Source: Staphylotrichum longicolle (lineage: Eukaryota > Ascomycota > Sordariomycetes > Sordariales > Chaetomiaceae). From it: a DNA stretch of 64,000 nucleotides. Shown here one piece after another: positions 22,459 to 35,300 of the stretch. The position numbers and the translations under genes are program-made. How positions within the stretch are numbered: the first letter of the stretch is position 1; every line of letters begins with the position of its first letter. The stretch covers positions 1,364,001 through 1,428,000 of the forward strand of contig JAHCVI010000004.1 of the NCBI GenBank assembly GCA_019096155.1, written 5' to 3'. The notes under the pieces are model-generated. The model worked only from the letters and a program-made list of their open reading frames with translations. It ran no database searches and was not told where the DNA came from.

Positions 22459-24417
22459 CTTGCATGGTGTAGGCCAGCTGACGTGAGTAGTGAGTATGAG
22501 GGCGAACATGAAGCGGCTGAAGACGATCTTTAAATTTCGTCAATTGACAGGAGTCCCTGGGTCCCAAGGGCACAGCTGGAGGCTCTTTGGCCCTCGTGCA
22601 GTAGGGGTGGGGAGTGGCGCGGTGCCGAACATCGGTCGCGAAAAAACCGATTCTCGTTCGAGTTAGGGCGTAACACTGGCCTTTCATTCTGTTTGCGGTG
22701 TTCCAACGCTCTGGCATGACATGACCCACATAGAGGCAGTGCGGATGCCGATGCCGACATGAAATGAGGCGCAACTCTGACAGTCAATGGAGCATTCCTT
22801 CTACGTTCTGGACCACAAGGCACTATACTCTACCACATAGCTTATGGAGCAAGTCAAGTTTATATTACACTCTCACTTTCAGCAGACTTTTACTGATGTC
22901 ATGCCAAATGCTTGGCCACTCGGCCGACGAGTTACCCTCGGGACGATGGTGTACCACGTTTGTTTGACTCGTTCAGGGGAACATGGTTTCGAAGCGAAGG
23001 CATAACCACGGCAACTTTCTCGGATGAAATCGTCCCTGATCGAGCATGTTGCTATCAGTTGACGATACTTGCCGATGCAGTCTTCCATGTTTATTTCTGA
23101 CTGACTCTATTTCAGAGATCTATGTCCGTGTCGGGTGGACGTGAGGTTTCCTAGGATGCTTGCAACATGACCTGCGCCCTTCACGTTCCGTGGCAGAGAA
23201 ATCTACACCAGCCTTTCCAGTGATAGCGACGTCACTGCAGTTGCTCACAGAGTCACGCTGCTTGCTGCAGCCCTACAAGCGGCAGCTGACCCTTGCTCTC
23301 GGACTAGATTCTGACATGTGAAGATGCTGCAGATGCAGGCATTAACACACAGACCGTACGGAGTTGGAATCCTGGCAACCGAAACTGCCACGCGAGAAGT
23401 AGCCGGCCGATGTTCCCCACAAAAGCACATGCTTGATGTCAAGACGCCGCCGCAACAGGGCTTGAAGGTGTGAAGCTATAGTACGGGGAGGGCCAAGACA
23501 AGGTTGCCGAACCTTCCTCGGCAGCTAATATTTGAAAAGGGGGATGCACTTTGCATGTCAGATCACCACAAAGCCAAAACGCGGCACGGTCGTACGTTCA
23601 GTTCCCTCCGTTGTCGACTTGCCATTCCAAAACGGCCAGAAAAGCTGTTGGCACATGCTTGAGACAGTGTGCAGACGGAACGAAAAAGAAAAGCCAGAGA
23701 GAACCGAGATAAAACAATCCGAATATTCTGATTAAATCAAATTTTCAACACACCCGTGACACACAACTCAACACTGACATCACCGTCCCATCTCACCTCA
23801 ACCCCAACCCCAAGACCACCCACCCAGCACCCGACAGCCGCAGCTCGCACAGAGCCCCGATCGCGAAGAGGTAGCCACCTGTCCAGCGATCGAATCATCC
23901 CATCTCACCCATCTCACCCATCATCTACAGCCTCACTGCACACCGGCACTGATCCCTGGTTCCTTTCTCCCATGCTTGTATGCATGTCCTAGCTCTCCGT
24001 ACCTGACCCCAGATTCACCCACAACAAAGAACCTCGACGACATCCCTCTCTACACTTCCGCCATGACCATCGACAACTGTTCCCTCCCTCTCTCCGGCAA
24101 AGTCTTCTTCCATCCAAGTCTATGCTTACCCTTCCCACGAGGTGTGATCCATGCTACGATCTGCACCCAACATTCCATACACGTAGTAGTCCAGTCTGTG
24201 ATCACGATGCCGGAATCCCGTGCCGCCTCCCCCCTAGTGTAGGGTCAGCTCTCCCTTTCCATCAAGATCGATCAGCGAGCTCCAATGCGTTTCGCATGGG
24301 CGCCACGTGGAACGGGGGGAGCAAGGTTCGCCACTCTGCTCCATTTCCCCGCAAAAAGGCCCCTGCGTACCGTATCCCCGGGGTAAGGGAGCGGGAAAGG
24401 TTTTCTAGAAGCAGCAT
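22459..24417. other. Intergenic region, no supportable gene
   Basis: About 2 kb with only short open frames in mixed orientation and no recognisable motif. A C/A-rich stretch lies near 23750-23960. Confidence 0.45.
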
Positions 24418-24900
24418 CTATTTGGTGATGGAAGGTCGTGATGGGGGGGTGGAGGGAGGGTGGGAGATGGAAAGTGCCGCTACGATGCGGTGGGTGTCAC
24501 GGGTGGTGGAGGTTCTTGCTTTGCTGAGGTCTTCAAGTTGCTTCTTGGACAACCTCGACGGTGTAATCACCGGTGTGAAGAGTTGGAGTGAACTGTAGCT
24601 GTGGTCGTCTTCATCACGCTGGCTCGAGCCCATCGCAGATGCGGAGATGGCTGCCGGCTTGTACAGATCGTTCTCTGCACCATACATGATCAGAGAGTAT
24701 GCCATTTCTTCAGCACGATACGCCAGGGATGGGAATCTACAGTACCATCGCAGAGCCATCTCCATCTTCAGGGGCACATGACGACACTCCCTCTCACCAC
24801 GCCCACAATCCCACCCGCCTGCCCGCCCTTGGAAGGAAAACTCCAGACGAACGACCCAAGCAACAAACGTGGAGTGTGGGGCGGGTGTGACGGCGGTCAA
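24418..24900 (-). CDS. Doubtful small open frame, 160 codons
   Basis: A minus-strand frame whose second half (EEMAYSLIMYGAENDLYK and SSLQLFTPVITPSRLSKKQ) has a protein-like composition. I do not recognise it. There is no clear upstream exon or strong start context, and a competing frame of similar length runs on the other strand. Listed because it is the only frame in the 22.5-30.5 kb stretch that looks plausible; it may well be chance. Confidence 0.2.
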   Translation of the reverse strand: MTAVTPAPHSTFVAWVVRLEFSFQGRAGGWDCGRGERECRHVPLKMEMALRWYCRFPSLAYRAEEMAYSLIMYGAENDLYKPAAISASAMGSSQRDEDDHSYSSLQLFTPVITPSRLSKKQLEDLSKARTSTTRDTHRIVAALSISHPPSTPPSRPSITK

Positions 24901-27900
24901 TCAGTGGCTGAAACGAAACCTGAGATTCGCCATCTCGACGACCCTCCGCCACCATCGACGCCCATGTGCCCCGTACCGTCTACTCCCGCCCAAGTACCAT
25001 TTCTCCAAACCCACGAGGTTTGACAAAGTCAAGTTGTTTGCGGTTAAGCGGTGTCAACTGACTCGAGGTCTAACAACCCGGAGCCGTGCTCGGCAAGTCC
25101 GAAACAGTTACACACCACTTGAGATCCATAATAGATCTGCTCGATGAGTTGTCGCGGGCTCGCGTCGCGAGTCGTCACCGACGCATTTGACACGAGAAGG
25201 GTCCCCGTCGCGGAAGGCAGGCAGGCCGGCAGATGAGGACGGACCCTGCCGTACGGTGGACCGTCCGTCTGCCACCGGCGTCATGTTCGAGCCTCGGGTG
25301 GTCCTGGGTATGGCCACCTAAGCCAGACCCTGTACACAAGTAGGTGGAGTGGGGTCCGGCGAAGGTTTCTAGAAGACTTCCTGATCGGGTGTGGAAGTCC
25401 GGGGAAATGGGCCAACGGCTAACCGAGGCTCAGTCTGGTTTGGTCTGGCTCAGGTCTGGCAAAGCTGGCGGGGAGAGTTGTGAAGGGGGTCAGATGGCGC
25501 TGGAGGGTTGCTTGGAATGGTCATGCCGACGCTGACCGACGAAGGCCCGACTGTCGCTCCATGTTGCCGGTTAGCTAGCCGACTCAGCTGCGTCAACTTC
25601 CAGGTTTCGAGAAGAAGCGCATTGATGATCTGGTCCAGAGTCACCATGACACGTAACAGGAAATCAAAGTTGGGTAAAGGCCAATTCCGTACCTTGGCTT
25701 GCTTGGCTTCGGATGAGATCTACAGATACTGTGTAATATTTGATGTGGAGGGGAGAATTATCGAGCAGAAACGGAGTCTGCCTGTTTCTTGCTCGGTGTG
25801 GACTGTCTCTGCACCAATGAGGTGTGAGAAGGGCTCTCAGGGCAGAGCTCTCCGCTTCGGAGGTCAAGAAGAGGGCCAGGGTTGCAAGTTGATGTCGATG
25901 ATTGTCCGTCATTGTGAGTAAACAAAACCCGAACCGGTTGGTTGGTGTTTGAGAACCAGGGCGGTGGAGTGCGCCAAGCCTGAACCTGGGCAGCTTGATC
26001 TGGAGCCAGTCGATCCCTAATCGTCATCCGATGGCCCTAAGCTCGCCGTAGGCTCTTCTTCGGCGGTCAACCGGCCAAGTACAGGAGAGTACAAGCAGCG
26101 GTTGTACTGTCCAAGGGACGCCAACCACCCGGGGCCATGACAAAACGACGTCCAAGTGTCGCCGAGCAAGAACCCGACGACCAGGTTGATGGGCAAGCTG
26201 CAAGCCTCGCTTAGAGACGAACAGCACCCCACGCTCGTCGCCGAAACGACTCCGCCTGAGCGAAACCGACCCGTTGCCGAACCGCGCGGGAGGCTTCAGC
26301 ATAAGCGGAAGGGAAAACATCGTCTGGCAAAAAACGCAGTCACAAAAGTCGGTGAGCGGGCGCAACTCACGATGATTTGTACACGATTGCTCGCGGCCGA
26401 AAGCTTGTCGTGGCGGGGCATGCACACCAGGCTGCAGCCGGCTTCGACAAGCCCTACCGCGAGACATGAATGTAACCCAACACCCCCTTCACCTTCCTCG
26501 CCAGCGCACAGCTCTCGTTGCCCAACAAAACACGGGCGGGCTTCAGGCAGGCGAGACCCTCCGCCTCCCGCGTGGGAGCGGGTATTTGCTGTCATGCATT
26601 GGAAGGCGTGCTGGCTGCGGAAGCTGCGATCCAACCAAGTTGCGCAAACGGCAGCTTTCTGATGACTCGCCGCGCCCCATTCGAGGTGCGAAAGCGCAAG
26701 AAGCCCCGGGATCTGCGAAGAAAATCGAGATAAAATACATTCTTGGTATTCTGATTTTAAAACATGAATTACGGGCTCGCAGGTTTGGTCTAGACGCCCA
26801 TGTCTGGGTACCTTCAGCCTGAGCCTTGAAGCACACACCATCACATGCAGCTCATGACAAGGCCCAACGGCCACTGATCAATTCTACTTAAATGTCACAG
26901 TGATGCTAAATGATGCTGCCGAATAGCCTTTAACTACCCAACTGGTTTCTGTGCTGACCGAACACCACGGTCCAGCGGTTGTAGCCGCGGGCCGGGTCAT
27001 CACGGCGGCAGTGGGTTGTGACAATGTGATGGCCACGCTCATTGGGACTCCTGACCGCGCTGACCTTGAGATGAATATTTCGAGACCATGGACCAGAAAA
27101 CGGAACCGAGGCTTCAAAGGCAACTCAATCACAAGCGTGGTTTGCCCCGTTGAAGAGCTCACCGCTTTGAACCAGATTCATGCGTTGAATGCATCAGGAA
27201 GACAGCGACTTGTTGGAGTGTTTTCGTCCCCCGCAAAATCCCGTTTGGTCTCCATCCCCCCGCAGAAAGCCCCCAAACGCGATCTGCTAGCGCGATCTGG
27301 GAGCGTTTCACAGGCCGTTTCTGTTCTCGACAGGAGCCCTGTTCGATGGCGTCATCTCCATCCAACCCCCTGTGCCAGGCACCAAAACAGGATTGCTTTC
27401 AGCAACACTCAGCGTGCACGGGAAACAACACCAAGAGACAAGCAAAAAGTCAACGCCAATGCAGGGGTAGTCGTGTTTGACTCGATTCTCGTACCTACGG
27501 AGATTACCATCCTTTTGACGCGCCGGGAACGTGGCAGAGATCTCAGTCAGGTACAGTACCAAGAGGATCGACGACAAACACCGAGTCGCAGGGACACAAG
27601 GACGCACGCACGATGGCATCCGTGATTGACCCCACCGACATGACCCCTTGATGGGATTTGCGCGCATGCATCGGGGTCCTCTGTCCTGTGCATGTATTGT
27701 TGTCCCCTTGTTGATACGAGTCAATTCAGAACTGGAGCGGCTGATATTAAACTGAAATGTTACAAGTCGCTCTCCTTATCAACCGCAATTTCATGATTAG
27801 TAGGACCCTCGTGTCCCATATCCCTCCGATGCGGCGACCATGAGTTTAGTTTAGTGGGATGAGAACCCACCGGCCCGCAGGCTGAGCCGTCTCGACACAA

Positions 27901-30553
27901 CACCAAATTCGTAACGAAAACTCGTGGCATGAGGGGTTGTCCGTTCGAGTCATCTCTCTCTGGGCGCGGGGAAAGATGAAGGAGACGGGACTTGCACATG
28001 ATTCAGTCGCCCACAAAATCTTTCGGATCGTCTTCCTTTCTCTTGCTATACCCGATTGTAATACGACGGAAATAACCTGAAAAATTCTTCCGTACGAGCT
28101 GCAGCCCAGATGATCCGCTTCCTGCCTTGTAACTTTGTCAAAGCAAACCTTTTGGCGATGTCTTGCAGCAGTGCACGTCCCGGCTCCCTGCGTGTGCCAA
28201 ACGCCAAACGCCACCACAAAGATCGGACGGTGCAGGTAGGTGCAGCCTGTCTGCATGAGGGCATGGAAGCAAATGGACACCCACCCCAGCACATGTGCCC
28301 GACGACAGTTCTCATTTGCACTGGCAAGAAAGCCAGCCAACTGTCCGGTCCAGTCATACTCTGTGGCTGACTGCGGTGGTGCCATGTCGGGCCGGTGCCC
28401 CTGCTGCAAAGGAGCGGAACGGGTCCGGGCCCGAGAATACTCCCCGGCCAGGTGGCAGGAGGACAAACCAGAAAACCTGGAATGGTCATACCCTCTTCGA
28501 GCCTCTCACCGAGGCTGACTAAGTTGGGGGAAAAACCTGGAACCTACGGTCGGGTGTGATGATGGAAAGCCAGAGGTCTGGGCCGACGGTAAAATGGAAT
28601 CAAGTTGCACTGCGCCAGAGTGCCATCGGTAGTGCTATAGCATGCCCCCCTTATTAAGGTGGTCTCGAACCGATCGGGTAGGGGTGTGTGTGTGTGTCAG
28701 TGGGTGGTGGTTGATGGCACTCTGTGTAACAACAAGGTGGGTAACGAAGCATCAAGGAGAACGTGGTACCTGCCAAGTCTGACGACGGTTCGGTTGAACA
28801 TCGACTGACTTCGTACGGCACAATGGCGAGCATGACCAGAGCGTAGAGATTGAGCCAACGACAAAAAAAGACACGAGGGCGCGCTCCCATCGACGCCGCC
28901 GGCTCTCTTCCGCGCATCTAACGGTCCCATTCTGACACATACACCTCCAAGTCTAGTACAGTAACGTTACCAACCCTTCCGGCCGTCTCCACAGTGCGCC
29001 ACCGCATCTCAAACCCCCCCTCTCCTTCACATGACACCTCCAAACAACCCGTTCCCACGTGGCACACAAACAAAACACAACCAAGACGCGGCAAAACGAA
29101 CAAAAGACAAAAGGAAAACATCCATCCCGGCCGCAAGCATTGTCTTCCCATCTCGGGACTGTGGTCGTCGGTCAAAACCGAACGAACTAGGAACCTGGAA
29201 ACTAGCCTCTGCCGGCTGCCTCCAAAGTAGAAAAAGCCCCTGTGAACAAACCGCCATCAAACCTTCAAATCCAGGATCAGCCAGCCCATCCTTCCGCCTT
29301 CTCCCGACCCCCCTGGCCAGAAAAACTGGGGGATAAGAAGAACATAAAAAAAATAAAAGATAGAGACCGAAGAGGACCAACAAAGGGCACGGGGATGCCG
29401 CTGCCCCGTCACATGTAAGTCCGTGCAAGTAGAATATAAAAAGGCAAGAAAGAAGCCCCTGTCTTTGTTTCTCCACTCCTCCTCCAAATCAAGACGGGAG
29501 GCATGGCAAGGCTAGGGGGTCTAGGCTTGTGGGTGTCATGGACAAATAAGCCTAGAAAGGGATGGGATGGACGAGGATGATGAATTGTTACTCCATGCAT
29601 ACATAAGGTACTTTGCTGCCTGGTGATTGATTGTGGCGTGGGAGAGCAAAGTGACTGTTCCTGCAAAACGAGACGAGTGAGCAAACACCGCCAGCCACAT
29701 CTAGACAACAAACGGCAATCTCCGTACAGTGTGATGATGGGATGTGGTGAGGAAAGGAAGAAAGAGATGAGGCGAGGATGAGGGGGCGCCCGAACTCTTG
29801 TCTCCATCCAGGGAGGGTGAGACGGGGTCGTCGTTGAGTCCAGGTCAACCAACCAATTGCAGTCACCACAATCACCTCAAGCAAGCGTTGGAAACCCAAA
29901 AGATATTTTAAATGTGATTTTGATTTGTTTTGGCTGCCTTTTTTATCTTTTGAAATTTTTAGTTTTGCGAGGCGACAGCCCGAAGCAATGAGGGGCATCG
30001 GGTCCTGAGACCCCCACCCCCGCTGTGTGTGTCAACACTTTTTGTCTTCTGCCCACCACCTGACCCGTTTTCTCCTCCTTTCCCTTCCCCTCCCATGCAA
30101 TCCCACCCAGGGCAGAGAGGAGCCATTAACCCCGCAAACGCGAAGTGAGAAAAAAAACAAAACAGCGCCCGAGGAGCGACCCCGCGATTGCCCGCTGTCG
30201 CTCCCAGCCCCTAGAATACACACTGCTCTCTTCTTGCCCTGAGGTGTGCGTGAATGATAAATGCAGACCGTGGTATCTTTGTGATCGAAAACGCCGCTGG
30301 ATGATCAAAAAGCAATGAAAGATTATGAAAACGGAGCAGGTGGAAACCACTCTGCTCTTTTGTTGAGAACCCGTGACCGTAAAACGCCAGCCGAGTGATG
30401 CATTGTGTCGTAAACCGTGCCAAGTCATACATGGCGGCGAGAGCTGCCTGCTTGGTACACGGCCGATGTTGCCTCCCGGGGTATCTTGCGTCCAGTCCAG
30501 GTATATGCAGATGCAGTGTCGCAATGGGTATTTGGTGAATAGGTATTAAGGTA
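24901..30553. other. Gene-poor region downstream of the GATA-like gene
   Basis: About 5.6 kb. The longest frames (26296-26874 minus, 26951-27625 plus, 27846-28466 minus) have odd Cys/Arg/His-rich composition, no motifs and overlapping rivals. A (GT)n microsatellite lies near 28685. The last 1-1.5 kb probably includes the 3' UTR of the minus-strand gene ending at 30554. Confidence 0.45.
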
Positions 30554-32346
30554 TTACCAGGCCTGCGCTTGGTGGGCGGCGAAAGGGTTCTCGAAGTATT
30601 GGTCCCAGCTGCTCGGGTTGGTGTCGACCTCCTTGTCCTTCTTCATGAACGGCTTCTCCGGGTATTGCTTCAGGTTCGCCACGTCGTGCGAGGTGTGCCG
30701 GCGCTTGAGGACTGCGTTGGCGGTCTGGGTCTTCTGGGACCGCTCGCGAAGGAGGTTCCGCCGGAGGGACTCGGTCAGCTCAGTGGCGAGCATGTTCCTC
30801 CGAGTAGTGCGGGGGGAAAGCGCAGCTTGGTAGTGCATGCCGCCGGCGTTGACGTTGATGGGCTGAGCAGCAGACCGAGGGACTTCATTGATGGGGCGCA
30901 TCGGTGGGGCGCGCGAAGTGCCCCTCTTCATCATCAATGGGGCTTCATCCGAGTCATTCGGCGAAGCAACCAGAGAAGGACCGTTAAGAGCAGCCCGGGT
31001 GCGGGGAAGTGCCGAGGTGGACTGCGACGCCACATTGCCCAGTCTCTGGGCACGCGAGTTATTCGCCGAGAGCATCAGGGTGATGAGCGACCTCCGCGAC
31101 GGGAGATTGGTGCTCGAGTCCACGCGCCTGAAGTTCATGTTGTCTTCGGCCATCGAGCTGCCACTCTCTTCGGCAGACTCCTCCTCCCAGTCTTCATCGT
31201 CGTCGTCGATCGCGCTTTCGTCGTAGTCATCCTCGGAGTCGCTGATCGCTGAGGACGTGAATGTCTGGGTAACCACCTGGCTGTTGAACGAGGCGGTCTT
31301 CTTCTGCCCGCTGCCCGTCGACATCGGCCGCTGGAGTTGCTGACTACCCTCCATGGCAGTGTCACTAGAGGAGCCTCCGAACTGGAACATCTTGGTCTTC
31401 TGCTGAGCAGGAAGCTTCCTGGTCTCCAGATCGCGGTTCCTGAACGACTCCTCTTCAGAGCCAGAAGAGCCACCAAGGGCAAACTTGGCTTGCTGCTTCT
31501 TGGGGAAAATGATCTTGGGCGCCGGGGCATCAGTGGGCTCCGGGATCACGCACAGGTCCTTGGAAGCCGGCGAGGTGATGCGGCTAACGGGAATCTGAGA
31601 GGGCGAGAAGCCTCGGGTAACGATGGTCCGGCTCTGCGTCTCCGGCTCCGGGGTCTGCTGAGAGTGAATCGACTCAGGCGAGGCATCCTCCGAGGTCTCG
31701 TAGGACGACTGGGTCGTGGTCGAGCCCGTGCGCTCTGGCACCATCGCTGGTGCTGTAGCCTCCTCTACAAAGGGGGAGCGAGGGATGGTGGGAAGCGGAG
31801 CGTTGAGTGGGACCTTGGCCTCCATGATCGAGACGACCATCTTCTCGAGCTCGTCCGATGTGATGTGGCGCTCGCGTCCGCGGCTGCGGCTGCTGGCGCA
31901 CGAGTCCTGCCTCTGTATCCTCGGCCGCATGATATCGAGCGCCGGGGTTTCTGTGCTCATGTCAACCGCCTCTTCGTCAGCGACCGAGTCAACGCTGCCC
32001 GAAAGCTGCGGGAGGTCATCGCCGACCACCTCGCGCGGGTATTGGATGTCCTGTGGTTGGCTGGCGCCGCAAGCCGAGAGAAGCATCTCTTCGCCCTCGC
32101 AGCAGAATGTTTCCCGGTTCCACAGTCGCCAGCTCAGATTCTCGAGCCTCCTGCCCTGAGCGACTGAGTCACGACACCTTGCGAAAACTGGCACGAAATC
32201 TTGTTAGCACCGTGGGCTGATGCGGAGGTGAAGTTGCCAAACTCACCGGTCCACATGCTGAAGAGGTTTGCGGGGTTCGTCGTGTCGACCTTGTGGATGA
32301 CATTTGCGTCCACCTGGAGGACGGGAGCCTCCAAAGTCATCGGCAT
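30554..32346 (-). CDS. AreA GATA-like (DUF1752) and DUF3295 domain protein
   Basis: Exons 32346-32247 and 32187-30554, with intron 32246-32188 (GTGAGT donor, GCTAAC branch site), give 577 residues. The spliced N-terminus reads LFSMWTVFARCRDSVAQGRR then LENLSWRLWNRETFC (about 28-62), the AreA-like N-terminal motif of Pfam PF08550. The middle is Ser/Thr/Pro-rich with an acidic patch (SDSEDDYDESAIDDDDEDW). The C-terminal third, with SLITLMLSANNSRAQRLGN, RRNMLATELTESLRRNLL and the terminal WDQYFENPFAAHQAQAW, fits the fungal DUF3295 family. There is no GATA zinc finger, so it is not AreA itself. Proteins of this type are thought to be regulators of nutrient responses; the precise role is not known to me. 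The start MPMTLEAPV is the first ATG that leads cleanly into the motif. Confidence 0.88.
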
Positions 32347-35300
32347 GATGATGGTTGACTGCTCGAATGCTCGAGCAGATTTTGGGCTGCGGTCAGAGGG
32401 GGTGGTGACGGTTTTATCGGTGTCGGCGGTTGGGTCCTGGTGAGATGGTTTCGTAATGAGGTGCTCAGCTGATGCGATCCTGGGATCTGCTCTGCACCAA
32501 GAGTGGAAATGGGGTCGGCGGTCGGGTTCTCGTATCTTCGCAAGAATTGCTGAATTGCTCAAAACGCGGCTCGTTGATCCTCTTGCTGTGCGCCTCCAAC
32601 GACAGTTGACAGCGCGTCCCTTCCAAGCTCGTCGTCGACCAAAGTGTTGCTTTGTTGGACCACTCGTCTAAGATGTTCCGTGATGGTTGTCGGATACTCG
32701 ACTGCCTGCACACGGGTGTTACAGGTGGTCAATTACCGTGATGCCGTGTCGTGCAAGTGTTGGTGAAGTTGGGGACGGGGAGGGAAGGGAGGTGTGGTGG
32801 GGAGCGGATGCGATGTTCATGTATAAGGGAATTGTCGGGGCGCCGAGGAGGAGGGCCAGGGCAGGGTGCGTGGGATGCGGGATCGATTCGCGGTGAATAA
32901 AAGCAATTACCAGGGCAAGTACCCACGACAGCCCAACCCTGGTCGGTCTCAGTTCCCGGTACCGGTACAATCCTTCAGAAGTCCCCGGCGTACCGGCCAG
33001 GGGAGCCAGGAGGGGGGATTGGTGGCGAAGGAGGGTGTGATGAAGGGGCAGGGGTTTAGGGCTAAAGAAAGGTACGTACCGCTCTCGTACCCGTCAGCAC
33101 CACAGACACGAGCTGCGCGTCTTGTATTTCCGTCTTTGTCAAGCTGGCAACTGAGGAGCGGGAGGCAATTTGCAGAGCGACGCGTTGCGTGTCTTTACGA
33201 TCCGGGCGCCGTGGTGAGAATGACGAAAACTGAGGCCAGTTGCGCGCAGAGAGCTCGAGGTGACCTGCGAGAGAAAGGAGGAGGAGGGACCTCGCGCGAA
33301 CGGACCGAAAACCCTTGGGTCACCCCGCCGGCTGAGCTTTTCTTAACGCGGTAGAACCAGGGCAAATTGCTGCCCGGGATGGTCTAGCGCGCCAAAACAG
33401 CGCTAAGCCCCTAATGGTATGCTTGTTTCAGCGGGTTTTGCAGGTCATGTGTTTCTGAGCAAACGGTGTGTTCACATGCCGCCCAAAACGCTCAGCTATT
33501 ACCCGAACGGACTCAAGATGCGTCATCTCCGTCACCGAGCGCAAACAGCCATTGCCTGGAAGAGGGAAATGCTGACCTTCCATTTCAGACCTAAAGTTAC
33601 ATCACCAGCTCTGTATCATGTAACGCTTTCACCTCACCTCGGAACCCTCCCATCCAAAGTACTTGGTCGAATCCACAGCACGTTTTTGAGCAGCAGCTGT
33701 GTTCTGCCCTTGCAGGGGCTGGACCGGATGGGGGAACACTGGAGAGACTGGCTCAGACTGGGTCACAACCAATCGCTTTCTTGATATTCTGTTTGACTCG
33801 CTGCTTTTTCTGCCATTCCCTGCGACTCACTCTGTCCTTTCTTTTGCCGCGGTCATCACAGTGATCCTGGTTGCCCTTATGGGCAAGGATTTGGAAAACC
33901 TTGGTCAACACTTTTCCCGAAACGGCGCTGCTTCCGAGGGAGTCAGGAGGCAGCCTTGCCGCTCCCGAGCAAGTCAGGTGCACAGCTGGAAAGCCCAGGC
34001 CGTTTCCCCGCAAATCGCCACCTCCTCTCCAGTCAATGCGGCCCACGGCTTTCGAGGCTTGGGTTGCGTGCCTGTTGCGATCAGCCCGTGATCACGAGCG
34101 CACTTCCGTTAATTGCTTGCTCCAGCGACTGGTGCCCGCAGCGAGGCGAGACGAGGCAATGCAATGCCGTGCAGGTGCAGCGAGCGACAAAGGCCCAGAA
34201 TGGCTCCATGGCGCATGGCCATGACTGACCTGCCTGCCTGCTTCGGTACCTGCCACTGCGCGGCCGCCCATTGTGCGTCCTCAAGATCCAATTGCAGGGC
34301 TGCCGACTGTGCTGGAATGTCGCCTGGCAACAGCGCCTGAGTTTCCCAAGGTCAATTCGTCGGCCAACATGGCCTGTGGTCGAATCGACGGGCGCGAGCC
34401 GTCCTGTGCTGACACAGGCCGGATGCTGAGCGCTGAGTGGCCACTCCGAAGCCAGGGCAGGGCCAGTCTTCACGGGTCATGGTTCTCCCTTCTGCTCCTC
34501 TGACCCCGTGATCTTGTCGGTCACAGGTCGTCGCAGGGGAGAGCATTCTCATTGCCTCGGCCACGCGCTTAGTATCGATATCACGGAACCTTCAGTGTTT
34601 GCCATGGAGCCATGATCCCCCTCGCCAAATCAGCGTTTTCTCGCTGCGGCTACCGAGGCCTCAAACCGCCCCTGGGACCCTTTTGCAGGGCTGCTTCTCC
34701 CACATGACGCCTGAAGTGGCTGGCGTCGTCCACCCCACGCCGAGGGACTGAGACCCCCTGTTCAGGCGCAATCTTACCCAACCGCGGGAGGAGCTCCCGG
34801 TGCCCCAGAGCCCGATATCACCTCGATCCCTGTCAACGGAAGCACTCCCGGTGCGTGTTGGTGGTGTGATGAACGCCAAATCCAGCCGCTTTGGGGGGCA
34901 TGTCTCCCTTGTTGTCGACCACAACGGGACTCAAGACCCCAGGTTGTCCCGTCGCTGTGGTCGACGCGATGGCCGCGACGCCGTGGCGCTGGGACGATGG
35001 GGAAATTGCTCACCTCTTGGCAAGGCGAAGGGATCACGGGTTAGGACGGGGTGGGTTGTCCAGAGGACCAGGGGGTCGGAAATCGCTCGCCAACTCGGAG
35101 CGATTGAATCTTCGACTTCGGTGGTTCGGGACGACATCACGGTACTTGAAATGGGGGTTCTCACGAAAATGACCGCGGGATAACCCACACTTTGCTCACA
35201 TTGATGATGCCGGGGGACAGAATGTGATATCTTCCGGGCGGTTCACAGGACGTCGATGCTCAACAGGGTGATCAGGTCTCCAGGGTGCGCGTTGGTGTTC

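Noticed and set aside
26296..28466. Several 140-220-codon frames in the gene-poor region
   Set aside because: Mutually overlapping, no shared exon structure, and composition typical of non-coding GC-rich DNA.
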